The notes under the pieces were generated by a model. It saw only the letters and a list, made by a program, of their open reading frames with translations. It had not been told where the DNA came from and did no database searches. From Candidatus Mediterraneibacter merdipullorum (lineage in GTDB: Bacteria > Bacillota > Clostridia > Lachnospirales > Lachnospiraceae): 64,000 nt of DNA. The stretch spans positions 1-64,000 of the forward strand of contig DXAL01000017.1 in NCBI GenBank assembly GCA_019117125.1. Reading direction: 5' to 3'. Of this stretch, positions 1 to 7,013 are shown one piece after another; the first letter of the stretch is position 1; every line of letters starts with the position of its first letter. The translations under genes were made by a program, and so were the position numbers.

Positions 1-15
1 CCTATCTCTATTTTA

Positions 16-372
16 CTACGCAACCTTCTCTTTTGCAAGTGCCGCGAGTGTTGCAAATCCTTCCTTGTCGTTTACTGCCAGCTCTGCCAGCATCTTTCTA
101 TTCATGTCAACGTTAGCCAGTTTAAGTCCATACATAAACTTGCTGTATGACAGGCCGTTCATTCTTGCAGCCGCGTTTATACGCGCGATCCAGAGCTGTC
201 TCATCTGGCGCTTACGCTGCTTTCTTCCTGCGTAAGCTGATGTAAGTGCTCTCATTACAGACTGCTTTGCAACTCTGTACTGTTTAGAGCGTGCTCCTCT
301 GTATCCTTTCGCCAATTTCAGTGTTCTGTTATGTTTCTTCTTAGCGTTCATTCCGCCTTTGATTCTTGCCAT
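16..372 (-). CDS. rplT: 50S ribosomal protein L20
   Basis: L20 is a 23S rRNA-binding protein of the large subunit, needed early in 50S assembly, and it also represses its own operon by binding the leader RNA. The 118-residue product has the family length and the basic N-terminal extension ([20 protein letters not shown]), followed by the conserved [10 protein letters not shown] segment near residues 61-70. It is the last gene of infC-rpmI-rplT, 83 bases after rpmI. The start at 372 is preceded by a purine-rich ribosome site. The stop lies close to the window edge, so the operon terminator, if any, is not visible. Confidence 0.98.
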   Translation of the reverse strand: MARIKGGMNAKKKHNRTLKLAKGYRGARSKQYRVAKQSVMRALTSAYAGRKQRKRQMRQLWIARINAAARMNGLSYSKFMYGLKLANVDMNRKMLAELAVNDKEGFATLAALAKEKVA

Positions 373-455
373 TTCTTAATCCTCCTAATTTATCGAAAAC
401 AATGTACCGTCTGTATCTCTCCCGCTCTGCCGCACCATGCGCGGCGCGCCCGGAC

Positions 456-653
456 TTACAGATACGGAAGGACTTTCTTCATGTTCTTTACGTTCGTTGC
501 GTCTGTAATGGTAGACTGTCTGAGATTTCTTTTTCTCTTTGTAGACTTCTTTGTTAAGATATGGCTCTTGTAGGCTTTATTCCTTTTCAGTTTTCCTGTA
601 CCTGTCAGTTTGAAGCGCTTTGCTGCTGCTCTGTTTGTTTTGATTTTTGGCAT
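456..653 (-). CDS. rpmI: 50S ribosomal protein L35
   Basis: A small, very basic 65-residue protein beginning [20 protein letters not shown], which is the L35 signature at the normal length. It is part of the large ribosomal subunit. It sits between infC and rplT, the standard order in bacteria, 59 bases after the infC stop, and is expected to be transcribed from the infC promoter and controlled by L20 through the shared leader. Confidence 0.98.
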   Translation of the reverse strand: MPKIKTNRAAAKRFKLTGTGKLKRNKAYKSHILTKKSTKRKRNLRQSTITDATNVKNMKKVLPYL

Positions 654-712
654 GATGATTTCCTCCTTATATTGTGCTGCCTTACCGGATATTCATCCCG
701 GACATACTGTTA

Positions 713-1219
713 TTAACGTTTTTCCGCCAGGACCATGCTCATAGCCCTGCCTTCCATCTTTGCAGGCTTCTCTACCACTGCCACATCGGACAGTGTCTCT
801 GCAAAATCATCGAGGATATGCCTGCTCTGCTGAACATGAGCCATCTCTCTTCCGCGGAAACGGAGCGTTACCTTTACCTTATTTCCCTTGGAGATAAACT
901 TCTTCGCATTGTTTATCTTCGTGTTCAGGTCATTGGTATCGATATTGGGAGACAGGCGCACTTCCTTTATCTCGACTGTCTTCTGTTTTTTTCTCGCTTC
1001 TTTTTCTTTCCTTGCCTGCTCATATTTGTACTTTCCGTAGTCGATAATCTTGCAGACCGGCGGTTTTGCCATCGGCGCGATCTTCACCAGGTCAAGTTCC
1101 GCCTCCTGAGCGATTTTCATAGCCTCGCGGGCTGACATGATACCTAACTGCTCTCCATTCTCGCTGATCAGACGGATTTCTCTGTCTCTGATCTGCTCGT
1201 TAATCATTAAATCGCTAAT
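713..1219 (-). CDS. infC: translation initiation factor IF-3, probable AUU start
   Basis: IF-3 binds the 30S subunit, prevents premature 50S joining and checks the initiator tRNA-start codon pair. The protein contains the N-domain (INEQIRDREIRLI), the basic linker (YEQARKEKEARKKQ) and the C-domain ending in MSMVLAEKR. An ATG at 1207 would give 164 residues but has no ribosome site at a useful distance. In frame, four codons upstream, is ATT at 1219-1217, nine bases after a GGAGG (1229-1233), so the preferred start is AUU, giving 168 residues beginning (M)SDLMINEQ. AUU starts are a known feature of infC in other bacteria, where IF-3 discriminates against its own non-canonical start. The start choice is inference; the identity is certain. 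Confidence 0.95.
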   Translation of the reverse strand: MSDLMINEQIRDREIRLISENGEQLGIMSAREAMKIAQEAELDLVKIAPMAKPPVCKIIDYGKYKYEQARKEKEARKKQKTVEIKEVRLSPNIDTNDLNTKINNAKKFISKGNKVKVTLRFRGREMAHVQQSRHILDDFAETLSDVAVVEKPAKMEGRAMSMVLAEKR

Positions 1220-1233
1220 TGTCGTATACCTCC

Positions 1234-1490
1234 GTCACATGAATTCCTTCAGGTTACTTACGCGGACACCGGCGTGCCGGAAGCACCTGCCGGGATCGTG
1301 AGCGTGCGCCTGGCCGGACAGTTCCGGACCGGCGGTCCCGCCGCAACAAAAAACGAGTGGATATCATATCCACCCGACGAACAGTAATGCGCCCTGTACT
1401 GCAGGAGCGCCGCGTCAATATCAGACCGATAGTCACCCGTTCGTGCTATGGTGAGAGTGGATACTCTACTTTGTTTTTTGCTTCACGCAC
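1234..1490 (-). promoter_or_regulatory. L20-type autoregulatory leader with attenuator
   Basis: This is the 5' UTR of infC. Read on the minus strand, it contains a terminator hairpin GTGGATA/TATCCAC (about 1356-1374) followed by CGTTTTTTG. Upstream, near 1456-1467, is GTATCCACTC, which can instead pair with the 5' arm of that hairpin (GGGTGGATAT) over about ten base pairs including two G-U pairs, giving an antiterminator. A closing stem, ACGAACGG with CTGTTCGT, brings the two parts together. This matches the known Firmicutes L20 leader, in which L20 binding favours the terminator. Pairings were found by eye, not by folding software. Confidence 0.8.
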
Positions 1491-1495
1491 TGATT

Positions 1496-1524
1496 AATTT
1501 ACCACACACGCGGGGCGCTGTCAA
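1496..1524 (-). promoter_or_regulatory. infC operon promoter (sigma-A)
   Basis: On the minus strand a perfect -35 TTGACA (1519-1524) is separated by 17 bases from a -10 TAAATT (1496-1501). It lies directly before the L20-type leader and diverges from the promoter of the symporter gene. Confidence 0.85.
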
Positions 1525-1547
1525 CAGTTTCGCGCAAAAAATTCATC

Positions 1548-1577
1548 TTACTATCTGCCGGTCTTTCGTGGTATAAT
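1548..1577 (+). promoter_or_regulatory. promoter of the NSS symporter gene
   Basis: A perfect -10 TATAAT at 1572-1577 with a weak -35 (TTACTA, 1548-1553) 18 bases upstream. Transcription would begin near 1584, which excludes the GTG codon at 1588 as a normal start and supports the ATG at 1657. Confidence 0.65.
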
Positions 1578-1656
1578 ATCTGCATCTGTGCGAATCACAA
1601 ACGAGACAGATGATACCGTTTTATCAAATATCAAAGGAAAGAGAGTATCAGCAGAC

Positions 1657-2985
1657 ATGAAAAATACGACAACCACCGTTTCCAACGACAAATTCCGGAA
1701 CAAATGGGGATTCGTCATCTCCTGCATCGGCAGCGCCGTCGGGATGGCGAATATCTGGATGTTCCCCTACCGCATCGGAGAGTTTGGCGGCTCCGCCTTT
1801 CTCATCCCCTACATCCTCTTCGTGCTCCTCATCGGTTTTTCCGGGGTCATCGGCGAGATGGCGTTCGGACGCGCCATGCACTCCGGACCGCTGGGCGCGT
1901 TCCGGAAAGCCTTCCTGCTCAGGAACTCAAAGCTCGGCAGCCTCATCGGGTTCATCCCGGTCATCGGCTCCCTCGGCATCGCCATCGGATACAGCGTCAT
2001 CATCGGATGGATACTCAAGTACCTCGCCGACGCAGCCACCGGGACGATTGTGAGCGGCGCGGACCCTGCCGCGGAGTTTTCCGCTCTTGCCCGGAATTTC
2101 GGGAGCATCCCCTGGCATCTGGCAGGGCTTATCCTTGTCCTCATCTGCATGTCCTTTGGCATCTCCCGGGGCATCGAGCGGGTGAACCGCTTTATGATGC
2201 CCGCATTCTATGTGCTGTTCCTGTTCCTTGCCGTGCGCGTTGCCTTTCTCGACGGCGCTTTGGAAGGATACCGGTACCTCTTCCAGCCCGACTGGTCCGC
2301 CATGGCGAACCCCCAGACCTGGGTCTACGCCATGGGACAGGCATTCTTCTCCCTCTCTGTCGCCGGGAGCGGGACTGTCGTATACGGCAGCTACCTGAAA
2401 TCCGACGTGGATGTGGTGAGCAGCGCAAAGTACGTCGCCTTTTTTGACACGATGGCAGCCCTCCTGGCAGGTCTCGTCATCATCCCTTCCGTATTTGCAT
2501 ACGGGATGGAGCCCAATTCCGGTCCGGGACTGCTCTTTATCACCATCCCCGCTGTCATCCAGAGCATTCCCTTTGGACGGGTATTCGCCTTCCTCTTCTT
2601 CCTGGCAGTCCTCTTTGCAGGTGCGACCTCGCTTATCAACCTGCTGGAGAGCCCGGTGGAAGCCCTGCAGTCCAACTTCGGCTGGTCCCGGAAGTCCGCC
2701 CTCATCCTGGTGGGCGCGCTGACCGCCGGCATCGGACTGTTCGTCGAAGGGGATATCTTAAGTCCGTGGATGGATACCATCTCCATCTATGTCATTCCGC
2801 TGGGCGCCCTCCTCGCAGGCATCACCATGTTCTGGGTATGCGGGAAAAATTTTGCCCGGAATGCCGTCCAGCTCGGGCGTGCCCGCACCCTGGGGCGCTG
2901 GTTCGAGCCCATGACAAAATATGTATTCTGCGGCGTGGCGCTGCTCGTATATATCCTGGGCATCTTCTACGGCGGAATCGGATGA
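1657..2985 (+). CDS. Na+-dependent symporter, NSS/SNF family
   Basis: A 442-residue membrane protein of the neurotransmitter:sodium symporter family (LeuT fold), which imports amino acids or related compounds with Na+. The N-terminal signature GSAVGMANIWMFPYRIGEF forms the unwound first helix carrying substrate and Na+ ligands; about 11-12 hydrophobic segments follow, as expected. The ATG at 1657 follows an AAAGGAAAGAGAG purine stretch; a longer frame from GTG at 1588 would begin almost at the transcription start. The position that is usually Arg in NxWRFP is Met here, with an Arg three residues later. The gene is alone, convergent with degV, with only 16 bases between the stops. The substrate cannot be read from the sequence. 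Confidence 0.9.
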   Translation: MKNTTTTVSNDKFRNKWGFVISCIGSAVGMANIWMFPYRIGEFGGSAFLIPYILFVLLIGFSGVIGEMAFGRAMHSGPLGAFRKAFLLRNSKLGSLIGFIPVIGSLGIAIGYSVIIGWILKYLADAATGTIVSGADPAAEFSALARNFGSIPWHLAGLILVLICMSFGISRGIERVNRFMMPAFYVLFLFLAVRVAFLDGALEGYRYLFQPDWSAMANPQTWVYAMGQAFFSLSVAGSGTVVYGSYLKSDVDVVSSAKYVAFFDTMAALLAGLVIIPSVFAYGMEPNSGPGLLFITIPAVIQSIPFGRVFAFLFFLAVLFAGATSLINLLESPVEALQSNFGWSRKSALILVGALTAGIGLFVEGDILSPWMDTISIYVIPLGALLAGITMFWVCGKNFARNAVQLGRARTLGRWFEPMTKYVFCGVALLVYILGIFYGGIG

Positions 2986-3001
2986 GACAGCGCAGACCGG
3001 T

Positions 3002-3859
3002 TCAGACTTTCTTCATACAGGTCACTGCCATGGCGCCCGGTCCGATGTGGCACGCCACGCTCAGGGAAAGAGGACCTTCGATGATGTCATAGCCGGGGAA
3101 GCGCTCCACGATTTCCTGCTTCCACTCTGCCGCTTCCTCCTTCGTGCAGGTATATGCCATGCCGAGCATCATCTGGTCCTTCACACCTGCGAACCTGGTG
3201 TCCAGGTCCTTTTCGATGGCGTTTAACATGGTCTTTTTCGCCGCTTTCCAGCCCCGCACTTTCGCAAATGCATCCAGCTTGTCCCCCTGAATCTGCAGGA
3301 CGGGCTTTAAGTTCAGGACCGTCCCGATGGCTGCCGCCGCCGGCGTAATCCTGCCGCCCTTTTTCAGATATTTCAGGGTGTCGACCGTGATGTAGATGCT
3401 CGCCTGGAGCTTCTCCTTCTCCAGCACTTCCCGGATGCCGGCTGCGTCCATTCCCTGGTCTCTCAGTTTCATGGCATCGTACACGGACTGTTCCTGGGTC
3501 ACGGAAATTCTCTGATTGTCGACGACCTGGACTCTGCCGCTGTACTCCGCCGCGATGGACATGGCGGTGGAGCAGGTGCTGCTCAGACCGCTGGACATGG
3601 GGATGCAGACAATCTCATCGTATTCTTTCAGGACGCTCTCCCACAGTTCCATCACGCTCGCCGGAGACGGCTGGGAAGTGGAAATATCCGAATCCGCGCC
3701 CAGACATGCGTAGAATTCTTCCTGGGTCAGGGTAATGTCTTCATAATACAGTTTTTCATCGATAAAGAACGGCATAGGAAGCACGTAGATTCCAAGCTCT
3801 TTCCCGCGCGCCTGCGTAATGCCGCTGTTACTGTCGGTAATGATAGCAACTTTAGCCAT
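3002..3859 (-). CDS. DegV family fatty-acid-binding protein
   Basis: A 285-residue DegV-fold protein. Members bind a fatty acid in a deep pocket; in Gram-positives some (FakB) deliver it to the fatty acid kinase FakA, but many DegV copies have no proven partner. Visible family marks are the N-terminal VAIITDSNSGIT, the SQPSPASVMELWE segment near residue 60 (Ser-rich lipid-contact loop) and MSSGLSSTCSTA near residues 90-101. The ATG follows AGAAGGAGTAACC at good spacing. It is the last gene of the polA-coaE-MBL-ACT-PFL run, 24 bases behind the PFL gene. No fakA lies in the window, so the role as FakB is only a possibility. Confidence 0.92.
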   Translation of the reverse strand: MAKVAIITDSNSGITQARGKELGIYVLPMPFFIDEKLYYEDITLTQEEFYACLGADSDISTSQPSPASVMELWESVLKEYDEIVCIPMSSGLSSTCSTAMSIAAEYSGRVQVVDNQRISVTQEQSVYDAMKLRDQGMDAAGIREVLEKEKLQASIYITVDTLKYLKKGGRITPAAAAIGTVLNLKPVLQIQGDKLDAFAKVRGWKAAKKTMLNAIEKDLDTRFAGVKDQMMLGMAYTCTKEEAAEWKQEIVERFPGYDIIEGPLSLSVACHIGPGAMAVTCMKKV

Positions 3860-3883
3860 ATTGGTTACTCCTTCTTATCTCTG

Positions 3884-5248
3884 TCAGTTCTTGAAACTGT
3901 GGATGGGTGCGGGTATCCTTCCCTTCCTGTTGATAAATGTCTCGCAGCCAAACTCATTGACCGGTATAATGGGAGCATATCCCAGGAGTCCGCCGAACTG
4001 GGCGGTATCTCCCACGTCCTTGCCGATGACCGGGATGAGGCGCACCGCCGTGGTCTTCTGGTTGATCATGCCGATTGCCATCTCATCCGCAATAATGCCG
4101 GCGATGGTGCTGGCAGACGTCTTTCCCGGAATGGCAATCATGTCAAGTCCAACCGAGCAGACACAGGTCATGGCTTCCAGCTTCTCAAGGGAGAGGGAGC
4201 CTGCCTGCACCGCGTCAATCATTCCCTGGTCCTCGCTGACCGGGATAAACGCGCCGCTTAAGCCCCCCACATAGGAGGACGCCATCACGCCGCCTTTTTT
4301 CACCTGGTCGTTGAGCAGGGCGAGCGCAGCCGTGGTCCCGGGCGCTCCCACCCGTTCCAGACCAATCTCCTCCAGAATCTCCGCCACACTGTCGCCCACA
4401 TCCGGCGTCGGTGCAAGGGAAAGGTCCACGATGCCAAAGGGAACGCCCAGGCGCTCAGACGCCTCTCCCGCCACGAGCTGTCCCACGCGCGTCACCTTGA
4501 ACGCCGTCTTCTTGATGGTCTCGCACAGTTCCTCAAACCCTTTTCCTCTCACTTTTTCCAGGGCTTTCTTTACCACGCCCGGTCCGCTGACGCCCACATT
4601 GATGACCGCATCCGCCTCCGTAACGCCCAGGAACGCGCCCGCCATGAAGGGATTGTCATCCGGAGCGTTGCAGAAGACCACCAGCTTCGCGCAGCCAAGG
4701 GAATCCCGTTCCTTCGTCGCCTCTGCCGTTTCCTTTACAATCTCGCCGCACAGGCGCACTGCGTCCATATTGATGCCGGTCTTTGTGGAGCCCACGTTGA
4801 CCGAACTGCAGATGCGTTCCGTCACTGCAAGCGCCTGGGGGATGGAGCGGATGAGATTCTCATCGCTCTTTGTCATCGCCTTTGAGACCAGCGCCGAGTA
4901 TCCGCCGATAAAATTCACGCCAACCGTCTCCGCCGCCTGGTCCAGCGTCTTTGCAATCTCTACAAAATCTTCCGGTCTGCGGCACGCCGCTGCGCCCACC
5001 AGGGCGATGGGTGTGACAGAGATGCGCTTGTTCACGATGGGGATGCCGAACTCCTTCTCGATATCCTGCCCGGTGCGCACCAGGTCGCGTGCAGTGACCG
5101 TAATCTTTTCATATATCTTCCGGTTCAGTTCCTTTAAGTCAGAGTCGATGCAGTCGAGCAGGCTGATGCCCAGCGTGATGGTGCGCACGTCCAGGTTCTC
5201 GCTCTCTATCATCTTGTTTGTCTCTGAAACTTCATACATATTTATCAT
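3884..5248 (-). CDS. PFL family protein (UPF0210/DUF711)
   Basis: A 454-residue protein of the UPF0210 family, whose fold resembles pyruvate formate-lyase but whose reaction is unknown. The N-terminus ([20 protein letters not shown]) and the glycine-rich [19 protein letters not shown] segment are characteristic. No glycyl-radical motif of the PFL type is apparent, so radical chemistry should not be assumed. It lies 22 bases behind a UPF0237 ACT-domain gene; this pair is conserved in many Firmicutes and suggests that the ACT protein regulates or partners the enzyme. The exact start (5248 or the ATG at 5239) is uncertain. Confidence 0.9.
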   Translation of the reverse strand: MINMYEVSETNKMIESENLDVRTITLGISLLDCIDSDLKELNRKIYEKITVTARDLVRTGQDIEKEFGIPIVNKRISVTPIALVGAAACRRPEDFVEIAKTLDQAAETVGVNFIGGYSALVSKAMTKSDENLIRSIPQALAVTERICSSVNVGSTKTGINMDAVRLCGEIVKETAEATKERDSLGCAKLVVFCNAPDDNPFMAGAFLGVTEADAVINVGVSGPGVVKKALEKVRGKGFEELCETIKKTAFKVTRVGQLVAGEASERLGVPFGIVDLSLAPTPDVGDSVAEILEEIGLERVGAPGTTAALALLNDQVKKGGVMASSYVGGLSGAFIPVSEDQGMIDAVQAGSLSLEKLEAMTCVCSVGLDMIAIPGKTSASTIAGIIADEMAIGMINQKTTAVRLIPVIGKDVGDTAQFGGLLGYAPIIPVNEFGCETFINRKGRIPAPIHSFKN

Positions 5249-5270
5249 GATTTATCATCCTCGCAGTCTC

Positions 5271-5543
5271 TTACAGTCTGTGCATCTTCTCGAATATCTC
5301 TTCCCTCTGGCAGTGAATCCGCACGCCGATCTCTTCCCCGAGCTTTGCCATCTCATCGCACACGAGCGTGAAATCCTTCTCAAGGCCTGTTATGTCCGCG
5401 ATGACCATCATGTTAAAGTATCCCTGTATGATGGTCTGCGAGATATCCAGGATATTGATGCCGTTCTCCGCAAGATAAGTGCATACCTTTGCGACAATGC
5501 CGACTGTGTCCTTTCCCAATACTGTGACAATACATTTCTTCAT
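5271..5543 (-). CDS. ACT domain protein (UPF0237)
   Basis: A 90-residue protein made almost entirely of one ACT domain: KCIVTVLGKDTVGIVAKVC (strand-helix, ligand-binding glycine loop), then GINILDISQTI and a second beta-alpha-beta half ending at residue 90. ACT domains bind small ligands, often amino acids, and usually dimerise. It is a cytoplasmic stand-alone domain encoded directly before the PFL family protein, which is its likely partner. The ATG at 5543 follows GGAGGAAGAGAAAG. Confidence 0.9.
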   Translation of the reverse strand: MKKCIVTVLGKDTVGIVAKVCTYLAENGINILDISQTIIQGYFNMMVIADITGLEKDFTLVCDEMAKLGEEIGVRIHCQREEIFEKMHRL

Positions 5544-5545
5544 CT

Positions 5546-5631
5546 TTCTCTTCCTCCGGTCCAGACTTTGATTTTCTCCGGGCGGTCCCCCGCCTCCGGC
5601 TGTACTTCTCTTTCCGGGCGGTCACTCCGCC
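5546..5631 (-). repeat. imperfect tandem repeat in the MBL-ACT spacer
   Basis: On the minus strand a unit containing GGCGG(N)GACCGCCCGGA occurs twice, about 38 bases apart, in the 86-base spacer between the MBL hydrolase stop and the ACT gene. Each copy can form a short GGCGG/CCGCC hairpin without a following T-run. It may be a diverged local duplication; no function is evident. Confidence 0.5.
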
Positions 5632-6429
5632 TCAGACTGTGATGACTTCCGAGACAGTATCCCGTCCCGCGACGAACATATCCAGGTCCTCGCCCCGGTA
5701 ATCGTTGTCCGCCAGCGTGACTTCCAGCTTCACTGTCTCATAGGCAAGTCCCGCATAATTATTTTCTTTGCTCAGATGCCCGAGAATAATATGCTTCAGA
5801 CCATCATGTAGTATATCACAAAGGAGACGCCCTGACAATTCATTTGAGAGATGTCCCCTGTCGCCCAGGATGCGCTGTTTCAGATAGTAGGGGTAGCCCC
5901 CGACTTCCAGCATGTGGATGTCGTGGTTTGCCTCCAGAAGCACTGCATCCAGGTCTTTTAAATGCTCCACCGTATAGGCGTCATATTTCCCCAGGTCCGT
6001 AGCCACGGCAGCCGCTTTTCCCCCGCATTCCAGCCGGTAGGCGCACGGTTCGGAGGCGTCATGGGAGATTGCAAAAGGATGGACTGTCACATCTCCGAGG
6101 ACAAAGGGCGCATCCGTATGTACCGGGTGGAACAGCCCGTCCGGAATGCGTCCCAGAGAGGAACTGCTCCGGATGCCCTCAAGGGTCCCCGGCGTGGCGT
6201 AGATGGGCACCTCATACTTCCTGCTGAATACGCCGAGCCCCTGGATATGGTCGGAATGTTCGTGGGTAATCAGGATGCCGTCCAGCTCATCCCCCCTGAT
6301 ATCCAGCTCCTTAAGTCCTTCTTCTATCCTCTTCCTGCTGATGCCTGTATCGATGAGCAGATGCGTGTCATCGCTCCCCACATAGATACAGTTGCCGCTG
6401 CTCCCGCTGGCAATGCTGCACATTCTCAT
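5632..6429 (-). CDS. MBL-fold metallo-hydrolase, YycJ/WalJ-like
   Basis: A 265-residue metallo-beta-lactamase-fold protein with the metal motif THEHSDHIQGL near residues 55-65, a further His in FAISHDASEP, and VATDLGKY for the bridging Asp. It resembles YycJ/WalJ, a putative 5'-3' DNA exonuclease linked in Bacillus to coordination of DNA replication and cell division. No WalK/WalR genes lie nearby; here it is coupled to coaE and polA. Its ATG overlaps the coaE stop by four bases (ATGA), so translational coupling is likely. Confidence 0.9.
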   Translation of the reverse strand: MRMCSIASGSSGNCIYVGSDDTHLLIDTGISRKRIEEGLKELDIRGDELDGILITHEHSDHIQGLGVFSRKYEVPIYATPGTLEGIRSSSSLGRIPDGLFHPVHTDAPFVLGDVTVHPFAISHDASEPCAYRLECGGKAAAVATDLGKYDAYTVEHLKDLDAVLLEANHDIHMLEVGGYPYYLKQRILGDRGHLSNELSGRLLCDILHDGLKHIILGHLSKENNYAGLAYETVKLEVTLADNDYRGEDLDMFVAGRDTVSEVITV

Positions 6430-7013
6430 AATCTTAAAATCTCTCCTATCTGTCTCTTTGTATCTTTAAACGAGCCGCTGTTATCGACCACGGCGCTGCA
6501 CGCTTTCCGGAATACGTCCTCTCCCGGCTGGGACGCCATCATCTGCGTAATCTTCTCATCCGTGTATCTGCGGGAAGCCTTCAGGCGCTCCCGCCGCACG
6601 TCCTCGTCTGCATAGATGTACCACATCTCTTCGCAGAGCTCCTGTCCGGGCTTTGGCAGGAGCGCCGCCTCGATAACGTAAAGAGCCGTGCCTTCCTCCG
6701 CCTTCCTGCGGATATCCCGCCGCACCGCCTCATATACCGCCGGATGCACGACGGCGTCCAGCTTCCGGAGCATGGCTCCGTCTGAAAAGACGATGTCCGC
6801 GAGCTTCTGCCGGTCCAGCTCACCGTCCGCTCCGACGATATCCTCCCCGAATATCTCCACAATCCGCCGGAAACACTCCGTCCCTCTCTTCTGCATCTGC
6901 CGCGCTACCTCATCCAGCTGGCAGACAGACGCCCCGAACGCTTCTTCCAGATATTTCAGTACTTCACTTTTCCCGGAGCCCACTCCGCCTGTTATCTCAA
7001 ATACCCGCATCAT
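6426..7013 (-). CDS. coaE: dephospho-CoA kinase
   Basis: CoaE phosphorylates the ribose 3'-hydroxyl of dephospho-CoA with ATP, the last step of coenzyme A synthesis. The 195-residue cytosolic protein has the P-loop EITGGVGSGKSEV at residues 6-18, the DAVVHPAV motif near residue 84 and an LID region rich in Arg (VRRERLKASRRY). Length fits the family. It overlaps polA by four bases at its start and the MBL gene by four bases at its end, so polA-coaE-MBL form a tightly coupled operon; a polA-coaE pairing is common in Firmicutes. Confidence 0.97.
   Translation of the reverse strand: MMRVFEITGGVGSGKSEVLKYLEEAFGASVCQLDEVARQMQKRGTECFRRIVEIFGEDIVGADGELDRQKLADIVFSDGAMLRKLDAVVHPAVYEAVRRDIRRKAEEGTALYVIEAALLPKPGQELCEEMWYIYADEDVRRERLKASRRYTDEKITQMMASQPGEDVFRKACSAVVDNSGSFKDTKRQIGEILRL

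Noticed and set aside
1588-1656. GTG start giving 23 extra residues for the NSS transporter
   Set aside because: It is about four bases from the predicted transcription start, and the family signature begins after the ATG at 1657, which has a purine-rich ribosome site.
3884-5248. Pyruvate formate-lyase enzyme call
   Set aside because: The family name is based on fold; the glycyl-radical motif and active-site Cys pair of true formate lyases are not seen, and no activating enzyme is adjacent.
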